From: M3007 sp031425155
GTDB lineage: Bacteria; Bacteroidota; Bacteroidia; Chitinophagales; Saprospiraceae
DNA length: 64,000 nucleotides
Assembly (NCBI GenBank): GCA_031425155.1
Contig: JANPIV010000056.1
Span: 1-64,000, forward strand
Reading direction: 5' to 3'
Shown here: piece by piece, positions 32,573-41,324 of the stretch
Layout of the letters: the number at the start of each line of letters is the position of its first letter
Position numbering within the stretch: the stretch's first letter is position 1
Program-made: the position numbers and the translations under genes
The notes under the pieces: generated by a model
The model's input: the letters and a program-made list of their open reading frames with translations, nothing else
Told to the model about the DNA's origin: nothing
Database searches by the model: none

Positions 32573-35500
32573 TCACTTCTGCAAAGCCCATATCCAGCCC
32601 TTTTTCAAATCATAATACCCGATCTCACCACCACGGGTGATTTTGAAAATTCCATCGGTCATTTCTTCGACGTCTTCATATTCAGGCGGCAATAGTTCCC
32701 TACCATCCCGACTGACCAGGCCGTATAGTTTGGGGCTGACACCCTGCAAATAACCCCGGCGCACTAGTATCCGGTTATAATGGATCGGAATGACGGTCAT
32801 ACCACGGCGGTTAATGGCTCCCCATTCGTTTGTAAAATTCCTGACAATGTATAGATCGGGATTAATGGGCTGAATGTCGCCGAATTCCTGCTGTACTAAA
32901 TTAAAACCAGTTTGATCGGTAAAATTTTTGGAACTTTTCTTTGAGCGGACAAAAACACCTTCTACGCCGTACAAAGGAACACCATTTGGTAGTTTAAAAA
33001 TGTGGCCCTGCCGGTCTATTAATACCTGTTGATTTTCCTGATTAATCGTATCTCTAATTAAGACCTGAGCATATCCATTTTTAAATAAACCGGCTTCCGC
33101 TATATTTTCGACGGGTAATTTCTGGCCAGCCGTATCAAAATAGGTCCAGAAACCACGTTTTTCTTTTTGGACCGCGACCATACCTTCTGCAACCGAATCA
33201 ATATCTACAAATGCAATGGGTAAATGCAAGTTCCCATGACCATCCACCAAACCCCATTTCTTATTAGCCAGCACTTTGGCAAACCCGTTTAATAGATTCG
33301 TAATAGAATCATAAGGCGGCGTAACGGGTTCACCGACGCTGCTTACCATGACGTATTTCCGGGTGTCGCGTATTTGTGCCACTGCCGTTTTAGCACTATT
33401 AAAAGGTTGTATTTTCTGGTATAACATACTGGTTTTTAGCAGTACATTGCCCATAGAATCAATAGTACCGGGTATTTCTACTTTGGCCTGTTTATCCACG
33501 GAGGTGACTACGGCCACGCCATTAGTGAAATTGCCCGTTGATTTAAAAGAAGGTTGGATAATTTGCTCTCCCTGACGGTTGTAATAGCCATATTTCGCCG
33601 TGGCTTTTCCCCGGAAATAACAGCGGTTACCTTTGAAATTGCCTAGCCAATTACCCTGATTTTTGGGTACGCAGGTTTTGAATATAATATTTCCAGCGCG
33701 ATCAATAAAATGCCAGAACTCCGAACTATCCACACAGACGGCAGCCAGACCCTCCGAGAAGGTACGCGCAGCCGTGTATTTGCCCGAAAGCACAAAATAA
33801 CCTAAGGTATCTATATAACCATAGCGTCCATTAGAATCGCGTTCTGCACTCAGACCCTCCGCAAATCCGCTGCGATAGCCTTGTGGCAGTGTATCAATTT
33901 GCATGACAAAAGCCCCGTGTGTATCAAAAATGTACTTTGGTGCAGCCCGATTTTCCGGGATAAAATAATGGTCGTATCTTCTGATGTTTTGATATTTCGG
34001 CGGAAAGAGTACTTTCCCTTTGATATCTATCAAACTAAACAGGAGCGGGTCGCCTGGTTTGGCTCCATACTTGCCCACTTTCGCCAGACTATCCACCCAG
34101 TAATAATGAGTTAAAAAATCGAAAGTGGGCGGCACCACAAAATGGCCCTGCATATCAATCACGCCCCACCGGGGCTGATCGTTCTGATTAGATTCTACAT
34201 AGTAATTATACCCGTAGGTAAATAAACCTTTACTTTGACCCTGCCAGCCAAACAACTGCTGAAATAGCCCGGCTTTGCCCAGCGAAAACACTTTTCCATC
34301 CTCGGCTTTCTGAAATACCAGCCGTCCGCCGACACAAACATTGGCCAATCCACAATTAAAAGGGCCGATATAAGTAAATCGCAGTGGCTGGCCTAATGAA
34401 TCCAGACACTGTTGACCCTGCCGGTTTATTAATCCCATCAAGCCCAGCGTATCAATAAAAACGGTATAGGGCGTTCGGCTTTTAAATGGCATACACCCCG
34501 CCATGACGGGCGATCCGGCGATGCGTTTACCATCCAGATCATACATCATCATAGTAAATATCTTATTCCCCTTAAAATCGGCGGCGTAGGGAATAGTAAC
34601 GGATTTATTTTTAAATATAATTCCCACGACCTTATCTATCACCATCGGGAAAGCATATCTGCTGGGTTTGGGGCGGGCAAAACCCGTTATATCGGTATTA
34701 AAATCGTCCCAGCCGGGCCAATAGAGACTTTCGGTGGGGAGGGTTTCCAGTCTTTCGTAGTTATGATATGGGAAGGCCTCAAACCAGGATTGGTCATTTA
34801 GAATAGTTACGCTTTCAATACTCTTGCGTAAAGTAGTGGCCTTCTGGAAATTAAAGAACTGATCCAAAGCAATGATCTTAAAATTGCCTTCTTCGTCCAT
34901 TTGTCCATTCAGCACCCGCGAACTTACTCTTTCGAGTGTATAAAAAATACAAGGCACGATGGTGTCGAACTTAAAATTCACGGCCCCCCAACGCCTGTCT
35001 TTCCAGACCAGGGCAATACTGTCTTTAAAATCACTAATGCCAGTATAAATTAAGGGTAGGGTAGGGGACCTGCTTTGGGAGGGCATGACCAGTCCCCATT
35101 TATCCCGATGAATAACCCGGTAAATGCCTGGAAATCCGGCAAATTCTATTCGGTGATAATTGGTATCTAATGCTGTGCTTAGATCATTTTTTAATAGTCG
35201 CTCTCCGCTACCAAACTGGGTCACACCAATCAGGTAATTTTCATCCAATGGTTTTAACCTCCTGTATTTATGTGCCACCGTTTTAACAGAATCCAGGCTC
35301 CATAATATGGCCCTGGTTTCTTCTTTGTCATTAATAGCCAGTGCCCAATGACTATTTAACTGTTGTATTTCGTCATATTCCGGTTCTTTTTCTACGCCAT
35401 CGGCCACTATTTTCCATTTGAATAAAAACGAAGCCTCGTGCAGGCTATCTTTTGGCACCGGTATGGTAATTTTTACGGCGAATAACCGGGGATTCAAAAA

Positions 35501-36148
35501 AGAGACATCGGCGTAGCGACAAGGTAAAATAATCTTACCGTTTTTATCAGCGATGCCCCAGGCTTGTGTTTGATCTATGGCCTGCGGGTCTTTTACTTTA
35601 AAGAAACCACTGGGATGCACCAGTTCCAGATAATCGAATCGTGGCGCAAACAACAGTCGGCTTTCAGGTACACTGAATATACCGCGCAGGTTATTTTTCA
35701 TTACAATAATATACTGGATTTCATGGAGGCTATCCACACCCAACGCGAAAATATCGTCGAATTGCTCCTTTAAAACCGGCACTCCGTTGGTACGGACTAA
35801 ACGCAGCATAGAATCCGACCGCACTGCAAAATAGCGACGGGTCAGCGGGAAAATATATTGATAGTTGGCGGGCAGCACTTCCCGCAAACTATCATTCAGT
35901 AAGCCCACTTTCTGATCTTGTTCAAACAAGCGAAAAGGTGACAAACCCGAACCGTAATTCAGGGAATGCCAGGGCAAACGCCCGGAAAAATGATCGTATT
36001 TCGGAGCAACGGTCATCTCCGGTTTTCCACCCCAAAAAGTGACGAAACCCCATTTTCCTTGTTGATGCACTGGATACAGCGGCACCTGCGCAGTCATAGA
36101 GATGACCATTGCCGTGCAGCAGCACCACAATAATAGAATTCTAAGCAT
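32573..36148 (-). CDS. WG-repeat protein, exported
   Basis: The 1191-residue protein has a signal peptide (MLRILLLWCCCTAMVISMTA). It is built from at least fourteen WG repeats such as GKWGFVTFWGG, WGIADKNGKIILPC, RWGVIDMQGHFVVPPTFDFL, GRYGYIDTLGYFVL, KWGLVDGHGNLHLPIAF and LYGLVSRDGRELLPPEYEDV. WG repeats form beta-rich propeller-like or solenoid surfaces of unknown ligand. The whole coding frame is intact. It forms an operon with the upstream gene 36167-37651, with an 18-base gap. The function is unknown; a surface binding or scaffold role is inferred. Confidence 0.88.
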   Translation of the reverse strand: MLRILLLWCCCTAMVISMTAQVPLYPVHQQGKWGFVTFWGGKPEMTVAPKYDHFSGRLPWHSLNYGSGLSPFRLFEQDQKVGLLNDSLREVLPANYQYIFPLTRRYFAVRSDSMLRLVRTNGVPVLKEQFDDIFALGVDSLHEIQYIIVMKNNLRGIFSVPESRLLFAPRFDYLELVHPSGFFKVKDPQAIDQTQAWGIADKNGKIILPCRYADVSFLNPRLFAVKITIPVPKDSLHEASFLFKWKIVADGVEKEPEYDEIQQLNSHWALAINDKEETRAILWSLDSVKTVAHKYRRLKPLDENYLIGVTQFGSGERLLKNDLSTALDTNYHRIEFAGFPGIYRVIHRDKWGLVMPSQSRSPTLPLIYTGISDFKDSIALVWKDRRWGAVNFKFDTIVPCIFYTLERVSSRVLNGQMDEEGNFKIIALDQFFNFQKATTLRKSIESVTILNDQSWFEAFPYHNYERLETLPTESLYWPGWDDFNTDITGFARPKPSRYAFPMVIDKVVGIIFKNKSVTIPYAADFKGNKIFTMMMYDLDGKRIAGSPVMAGCMPFKSRTPYTVFIDTLGLMGLINRQGQQCLDSLGQPLRFTYIGPFNCGLANVCVGGRLVFQKAEDGKVFSLGKAGLFQQLFGWQGQSKGLFTYGYNYYVESNQNDQPRWGVIDMQGHFVVPPTFDFLTHYYWVDSLAKVGKYGAKPGDPLLFSLIDIKGKVLFPPKYQNIRRYDHYFIPENRAAPKYIFDTHGAFVMQIDTLPQGYRSGFAEGLSAERDSNGRYGYIDTLGYFVLSGKYTAARTFSEGLAAVCVDSSEFWHFIDRAGNIIFKTCVPKNQGNWLGNFKGNRCYFRGKATAKYGYYNRQGEQIIQPSFKSTGNFTNGVAVVTSVDKQAKVEIPGTIDSMGNVLLKTSMLYQKIQPFNSAKTAVAQIRDTRKYVMVSSVGEPVTPPYDSITNLLNGFAKVLANKKWGLVDGHGNLHLPIAFVDIDSVAEGMVAVQKEKRGFWTYFDTAGQKLPVENIAEAGLFKNGYAQVLIRDTINQENQQVLIDRQGHIFKLPNGVPLYGVEGVFVRSKKSSKNFTDQTGFNLVQQEFGDIQPINPDLYIVRNFTNEWGAINRRGMTVIPIHYNRILVRRGYLQGVSPKLYGLVSRDGRELLPPEYEDVEEMTDGIFKITRGGEIGYYDLKKGWIWALQK

Positions 36149-36166
36149 AATTTTAAAGGCAAATTA

Positions 36167-37651
36167 CTAAATAGCAATACGATGGATAGTCTGTTGCAGA
36201 TCATCCACACTGTCCACCGGTTTCGACTGCACTTTCATTTTAAACACGAAAGGCTGTTCGCTATTTGATTTAGCCATTTCCTGACGGGATTGCTCAAAGT
36301 CACTGCGTGAAAATGTGGCTACCCGACCATCCGGCAGTACAGCCAGCAGACTGTTACGATCAGTTGGACTGAATCTAATGGCATTCCAGTAGTAAGCAGG
36401 ATATTGCACGATAGCGCGGTTATTCCCGGTGATTAAATAAACAATAATTTTATCGCGTATTTTGGGCGATATAGTCTCGCCACCGAAATCAAAATTCCCG
36501 GCCACTTGTTGCACATCATTCCGCTGATAAAAACAATCATGGTTGTACAAGCCAAAGCCCTGAATCGCCATACCGCGAGTAATGGATGCCTGTTGTTCGG
36601 CCAGTTTTCCCATATACTCTCGTTGGGCTGCTCCCTGCTGATATTCAGCCATTAATGCTTCGTAGGCCTGTTGTTTGGTCTGGAATTCTTTGCCGGATAA
36701 GGCCAAAGTAACCGGCAAACGCAGCGTTGTATCGCCTTCCATCACTAATGTATAGATATTGGCATCAGAAGTGGGCGTTAAAGTGCCTTTCCGCCACCGG
36801 AATTTACTGATTTGTTTCAGTACTTTCGGTTCTGCTACTTTGGCGTTTTTACCAGCATATAATAGAATGGTTTGGCTATTCTTTTTACGTAATTCGGGGC
36901 ATTTACTTACGTCCATATTTAGCCCTTTAAATTGTAAAGGCGTACGTGGGTCCGTTTCCAGATTAGCGGGAGCGGAAGGCACTTGCAGACTTAGTTTAGA
37001 AAAACTGGCTTCACCTTCTGGTAACGGTGCGGATTCAGATGGCTGAATGTTTACCTGATTCGCCGGTGCCTGATTGATCCAACTGGTTGTTTGTGGATCA
37101 TACTTCCAGAAATCATACTTCCCGGTGGCATCTGACCGCAAATTTACCGTCAGGGACTTGCCTTCGGCAATTTTGATGGGTTGCCCATCGGCATAGCCCT
37201 TTATTTCAAACATACCCGCTGTCTCGAAGCAGTCATCGCGGCCATTTCCGGGCACCGCTTCCATAGGAATGCCCGACGTAATGACATCGGCGGCACTATG
37301 AAATTCGCGGAAACGTATTTCGACCGGACTAAGCACCGGCTCATTGTGGTCGTTGACAAATATACCCGCCGGAATCTGGATAGAAGTGCCGCCAGCCAGC
37401 GTAAGCACCGTGTCCACATTAGATTTTATAGTACATATTACCGGGGCCACATGCACCTGTTGGAACGGTTCGGCAATGGCAGTGTCGCTTTCCAATTGAG
37501 TAATAGCATTTACTGGATTGGGAGACGCGGCTGTTGGGTTACTATTGTTTTTAGACTGTAAAAACCACCAGGCGAGCGCAACTACGGCGATAATGGCCAA
37601 CGAATAGAAAACAAGACGGGATTTGGAAGCGGGTAAATCGGAAGATTTCAT
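36167..37651 (-). CDS. Single-TM periplasmic protein, hypothetical, paired with WG-repeat gene
   Basis: The 494-residue protein has one transmembrane helix near residues 13-30 (LVFYSLAIIAVVALAWWFLQ) and a large periplasmic part. The segment GGTSIQIPAGIFVNDHNEPV followed by VEIRFREFHSAADVITSGIP is a carboxypeptidase-regulatory-like beta domain seen in Bacteroidota membrane proteins. The second half has KQAYEALMAEYQQGAAQREY coiled-coil-like helix and a C-terminal beta region. It has no catalytic motif I can name. The next gene on the strand is the WG-repeat protein, so the two are probably co-expressed and may form a complex. Confidence 0.6.
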   Translation of the reverse strand: MKSSDLPASKSRLVFYSLAIIAVVALAWWFLQSKNNSNPTAASPNPVNAITQLESDTAIAEPFQQVHVAPVICTIKSNVDTVLTLAGGTSIQIPAGIFVNDHNEPVLSPVEIRFREFHSAADVITSGIPMEAVPGNGRDDCFETAGMFEIKGYADGQPIKIAEGKSLTVNLRSDATGKYDFWKYDPQTTSWINQAPANQVNIQPSESAPLPEGEASFSKLSLQVPSAPANLETDPRTPLQFKGLNMDVSKCPELRKKNSQTILLYAGKNAKVAEPKVLKQISKFRWRKGTLTPTSDANIYTLVMEGDTTLRLPVTLALSGKEFQTKQQAYEALMAEYQQGAAQREYMGKLAEQQASITRGMAIQGFGLYNHDCFYQRNDVQQVAGNFDFGGETISPKIRDKIIVYLITGNNRAIVQYPAYYWNAIRFSPTDRNSLLAVLPDGRVATFSRSDFEQSRQEMAKSNSEQPFVFKMKVQSKPVDSVDDLQQTIHRIAI

Positions 37652-37717
37652 AGGCTTTAAAAGATGTTTAAGTGAATGTATGACGTACTTTTAATATGCA
37701 ACGGAGGTATAAGGTTA

Positions 37718-38299
37718 TTATTTCATCCACTTCAAATCAAATTCAAAACCCGGCAGCACATCCTCCCCAGACAGTTGCTGGTCAAATCCGTGTACGGTTT
37801 CTACTGGCTTATCCGCCCTATAAATTTCGACAAATTGGCCGGGCCGATCAATATACCAGGCCAGTAGTACGCCATTCGCCATATATTCTTCCATTTTTTC
37901 GCGAATAATCCCGGGACGGTCACTACGCGAACGAATTTCTACGGCAAATTCTGGCGCAGCCGGTAAAAAGCCCTCTTGTTCTTCCGAAGAAGTTTCTGCC
38001 AGCCGTTCGTTAGAAATCCAGGAAGCATCCGGCGAGCGCACCGCTGTGTTGGGAAGGCGAAAACCCGTGCTGGAATCACCAACCAAACCTAACCGGGCTT
38101 TTCGATTCCAAATGTTGAGTTCCGTGGTCAGGTCAGAATTAACAATTCCTGTTTTGAATCCAGTAGGGGGCATAATATCAATGCTTCCGTCTGCATCACG
38201 CTCAATGCGCAATTCGTCATTGTCCCGGCAAAAGCGGAAAAATTCGGCATCGCTCATGCGGGGCGGAATGACTATTTCCAAATCTTGTTCGTGCAGCAT
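37718..38299 (-). CDS. Uma2 (DUF820) family endonuclease-like protein
   Basis: The 193-residue protein follows the Uma2 pattern: FFRFCRDNDELRIERDADGS, IDIMPPTGFKTGIVNSDLTT, then VRSPDASWISNERL and the PD-(D/E)XK core FAVEIRSRSDRPGIIREKMEEY with the E-x-K/R signature, ending GVLLAWYIDRPGQFVEIYR. Uma2 proteins are widespread restriction-like nucleases, abundant in cyanobacteria and Bacteroidota and of unclear role. The frame is complete and starts at 38299. A 20-bp leader repeat shared with the 6859-7929 gene lies 16 bases upstream. Confidence 0.88.
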   Translation of the reverse strand: MLHEQDLEIVIPPRMSDAEFFRFCRDNDELRIERDADGSIDIMPPTGFKTGIVNSDLTTELNIWNRKARLGLVGDSSTGFRLPNTAVRSPDASWISNERLAETSSEEQEGFLPAAPEFAVEIRSRSDRPGIIREKMEEYMANGVLLAWYIDRPGQFVEIYRADKPVETVHGFDQQLSGEDVLPGFEFDLKWMK

Positions 38300-38315
38300 G
38301 ACTATAGTAAAAGTT

Positions 38316-38335
38316 GAGAGGTCGAGAATGTTGAG
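38316..38335 (-). repeat. Shared 20-bp leader element, copy 2
   Basis: The + strand reads GAGAGGTCGAGAATGTTGAG, identical to 7943-7962 except for one base. Both copies lie 13 to 16 bases upstream of a minus-strand ATG. Related shorter motifs (AAAGTTGAGA) continue to about 38385. Confidence 0.45.
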
Positions 38336-38559
38336 AACCCTCCTTCGCCTAAAAAGGCTATGGCGGGTAAAAGTTGAGAAAAATTTGATAGTCAGTCCTT
38401 TATAAACCTGTTTTTTTCCCTGCTTCCTGTCTCGTGTTTAAATATCAATCCAAAAATAAGGCTTTTTTGTAAATGCACCAAGTGCCCCTCTTTCTGTGTT
38501 CCCAAAACTTTCCTTCCGTTGCCCTGTTCAGCCGGGAATACTGTAATATTTTTATCGGC

Positions 38560-38626
38560 ATTGACCACATTAACCTATTGACCACATTAATGCCCATTGA
38601 CCACATTATTAATATTGACCACATTT
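38560..38626 (+). promoter_or_regulatory. Four direct repeats of a 13-bp motif upstream of photolyase
   Basis: ATTGACCACATTA occurs at 38560-38572, 38577-38589 and 38596-38608, and ATTGACCACATTT at 38614-38626. The start-to-start spacing is 17, 19 and 18 bases, close to two helical turns, and the last copy ends four bases before the photolyase ATG at 38631. Regular spacing on one DNA face fits an operator array bound by a cooperative regulator, perhaps light- or damage-responsive. The binding protein is unknown. A single ATTGACCACATT also occurs at about 27230. The rest of the 38300-38630 interval holds the leader repeat and no gene. Confidence 0.7.
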
Positions 38627-38630
38627 ATCT

Positions 38631-39962
38631 ATGCTCTCCATCTTCTGGTTTCGTCGTGATCTTCGTCTGGATGACAACGCTGCGCTGTACCATGCGCTGC
38701 GTGGCCCGCATCCTGTGCTTCCACTGTTCATTTTTGACCGCGCTATTCTGGATGATTTATCAGATACACAGGATGCGCGGGTAGAGTTTATTCATCAGGC
38801 GGTCACGGATTTGCAGCGGGAACTGGAAGCAATAGGCAGTGCCATCGAAGTGCGCTATGGTCAGCCGGAAGAAGTGTGGGCAGAAATATTACAAGAATAT
38901 TCAGTAGCGGCAGTTTATACCAATCACGATTACGAACCTTATGCTATGCAGCGGGATACTAGTATTCAGCAGTTATTATCTAGTAAAAACATTCCACTAC
39001 ATACGTTTAAAGACCACGTTATTTTTGAAAAATCGGAAGTCGTAAAAGATGATGGTAAGCCTTATACCGTATTTACGCCTTATAAAAAGAAATGGCTGGA
39101 AAAACTGCACAGCCGTTGGGAAGAAGTGCCAAACGAGGAGCGTGTATCTTTCTATTTAAAAGCGTATCCCAACCAGCAATATTTCTCCAACTTCCTGAAA
39201 ACCATACCCTTGCCCATACCAACCCTGCAAGCAATGGGTTTTGAACTAGCCGGTATTCCTTTTCCCAGTCTGGTCGTGGCGCGGGGCCTTATCAAAAACT
39301 ACGCTACTACACGCGACATCCCCGGTATAGAAGGTACTTCGCGGTTGGGTATTCATTTTCGCTTTGGTACGATCAGTATTCGGGAGAAAGCCCGCCACGC
39401 TGAGGCGTTGAGCGAGACTTACCTGGGCGAACTGATCTGGCGCGACTTTTACAGCCAGATTCTGCATCATTTTCCGCATGTGGTAGGCCATCCTTTCCGG
39501 CCCGAATACGACCGGGTGGCCTGGCGCGATGCACCAGCAGATTTTGAAAAATGGTGCGCTGGACAAACCGGCTATCCACTGGTAGATGCGGGTATGCGCC
39601 AACTAAATGCGACCGGATTTATGCACAATCGTGTGCGTATGGTGGTGGCAAGTTTTCTGGCCAAACACTTGTTGCTGGACTGGCGACTTGGCGAAGCGTA
39701 TTTTGCTCAAAAACTATTAGATTTTGATCTGGCCAGCAATAACGGCGGCTGGCAATGGGCGGCGGGCAGCGGCACGGATGCGGCTCCCTATTTTCGGGTG
39801 TTCAACCCGGAATTGCAGGCTAAAAAATTCGATCCCGACCATAAATATATTAAACAATGGGTACCGGAATTTGGCACTTCCAAATATCCGCCACCCATGG
39901 TGGAACATACTTTTGCGCGGCAGCGGGCAATAGAAACGTATAAAAAAGGCTTGGCGAAATAG
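38631..39962 (+). CDS. Deoxyribodipyrimidine photolyase / cryptochrome family
   Basis: The 443-residue flavoprotein repairs UV pyrimidine dimers using blue light. The N-terminal antenna-binding alpha/beta domain opens SIFWFRRDLRLDDNAALYHA. The FAD-binding helical domain contains LGIHFRFGTISIREKARHAE, LIWRDFYSQILHHFP, the W-x-x-G-x-T-G-x-P-x-V-D-A-G-M-R-Q-L signature (CAGQTGYPLVDAGMRQLNAT) and the C-terminal NNGGWQWAAGSGTDAAPYFR. The full set supports a class I photolyase; a cryptochrome function cannot be excluded. Four direct repeats end just upstream of the start, suggesting tight regulation. Confidence 0.93.
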   Translation: MLSIFWFRRDLRLDDNAALYHALRGPHPVLPLFIFDRAILDDLSDTQDARVEFIHQAVTDLQRELEAIGSAIEVRYGQPEEVWAEILQEYSVAAVYTNHDYEPYAMQRDTSIQQLLSSKNIPLHTFKDHVIFEKSEVVKDDGKPYTVFTPYKKKWLEKLHSRWEEVPNEERVSFYLKAYPNQQYFSNFLKTIPLPIPTLQAMGFELAGIPFPSLVVARGLIKNYATTRDIPGIEGTSRLGIHFRFGTISIREKARHAEALSETYLGELIWRDFYSQILHHFPHVVGHPFRPEYDRVAWRDAPADFEKWCAGQTGYPLVDAGMRQLNATGFMHNRVRMVVASFLAKHLLLDWRLGEAYFAQKLLDFDLASNNGGWQWAAGSGTDAAPYFRVFNPELQAKKFDPDHKYIKQWVPEFGTSKYPPPMVEHTFARQRAIETYKKGLAK

Positions 39963-39994
39963 TCGTATTAACTGATGTACCCACTACTATCGCG

Positions 39995-40096
39995 TGTCAT
40001 TCAGAGCCGAAGGCGTGGAATCCGAGGGCGTAGCCTATGTTTTCATTTTTTGACTCGGCCTTCGGCCTCGGATTCCGCGCTAAGCTCTGAATGACA
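39995..40096. repeat. 102-bp composite inverted repeat between convergent genes
   Basis: Outer arms of 13 bp (39995-40007 and 40084-40096, TGTCATTCAGAGC) and inner arms of 11 bp (40017-40027 and 40066-40076, GGAATCCGAGG) are perfect inverted pairs. The sequence resembles the TCATTCAGAGC-type dispersed repeats common in Bacteroidota intergenic DNA. It separates the convergent photolyase and MFS genes and may also act as a transcript end. Confidence 0.75.
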
Positions 40097-40151
40097 AACA
40101 ATTAGACAATATGATATTCTATAAATTGTACTTTTTGTATAACATCAATTA

Positions 40152-41324
40152 CTAACCCACTATCCGACGCGGAACAACCACCAAAAAATAACCCACAACT
40201 AGTAAAGTCATCGTTCCGGTTAATAAAAACGTGGCATTTGCCCCAAATTGATACCACACCAATCCAGCCAACGAACTGGCCAGCATGGTAGCAATGCTTT
40301 GTAATCCAGCAAAAGTGCCAATCGCCGTGGCCGTATCTTTGGGGTCACTAATGTTACTGATCCAGGCTTTGGAAATGCCATCCGTCGCCGCTGCATACAG
40401 ACCATATAAGAAAAACAGGGCGACGTAAAACAGTACACTTGTTTGCATCGTCATTCCAAAATAAACCAGCGCGAATACTAGAAGACCACTAATAAATACG
40501 CGTCTTAGCCCTAATCGGTCGGCCAGAATGCCAATTGGATAAGATAGTGCCGCATAGACAAGATTATAGAAAATATAAATACCGATGACCTCCGTGTCGC
40601 TTCCGCCATTTTGTTTGATTTTTAAAAGCAAAAACACATCGGAACTATTAAATAGCGCAAAAACTAACAGACCCACCACTACTTTTCTATATAATGCCGG
40701 ACTTTTTTTCCAGTAATGTAAGAAAGAAAAAATAGGCAACGGTTTGGATGCCTGGGGCAAGCGGGCTTTATCTTTTAATAGAAATGCAGTAGCCACAGCC
40801 AAAACACCAGGAAGAAAAGCCAGCCAGAACAAAGTCCGGTAATCTCCCGGAGAATACCACAAATACAGCAGGGCCAAAGCCGGACCAATCACCGCCCCCA
40901 AAGTATCCATAGAACGGTGAAAACCAAATACTTGCCCCTTCGTGGCCGGTGTCGCTTCATCCGAAAGCAGTGCATCGCGGGCACCCGTGCGAATGCCCTT
41001 GCCGAGGCGATCCACAGTGCGGGCAAAGAAAATCCACAGCGGATAAGCCCACAGTGCCAGCATGGGTTTCGAGAGGGCACTTAATCCATAACCGGCCTGC
41101 ACAAAAACGGCGCGTTGTCCCCAATGATCGGATAATTTACCAAAATACCCTTTACTCAGTCCCGCCACCGCTTCCGCCAGGCCTTCCAGTAAACCAATCA
41201 GTACAATAGAAAAACCAATAGTTTTTAAATAAATGGGCATGACCGGATACAGCATTTCGCTGGCCATATCGGTGAATAAACTAATGAGCGATAACAGCCA
41301 GACGCGGCGGGTAATACGGGTCAT
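40152..41324 (-). CDS. MFS transporter
   Basis: The 390-residue protein has 12 predicted helices. It starts at ATG 41324 (MTRITRRVWLLSLISLFTDM), which overlaps the stop of the upstream gene by four bases (ATGA); the longer reading frame to 41480 lies inside that gene. The MFS A-motif is visible as GLSKGYFGKLSDHWGQRAVF in loop 2-3 and again as GILADRLGLRRVFI in loop 8-9. The pattern DTLGAVIGPALALLYL resembles drug or metabolite efflux members. The substrate is unknown. Confidence 0.88.
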   Translation of the reverse strand: MTRITRRVWLLSLISLFTDMASEMLYPVMPIYLKTIGFSIVLIGLLEGLAEAVAGLSKGYFGKLSDHWGQRAVFVQAGYGLSALSKPMLALWAYPLWIFFARTVDRLGKGIRTGARDALLSDEATPATKGQVFGFHRSMDTLGAVIGPALALLYLWYSPGDYRTLFWLAFLPGVLAVATAFLLKDKARLPQASKPLPIFSFLHYWKKSPALYRKVVVGLLVFALFNSSDVFLLLKIKQNGGSDTEVIGIYIFYNLVYAALSYPIGILADRLGLRRVFISGLLVFALVYFGMTMQTSVLFYVALFFLYGLYAAATDGISKAWISNISDPKDTATAIGTFAGLQSIATMLASSLAGLVWYQFGANATFLLTGTMTLLVVGYFLVVVPRRIVG

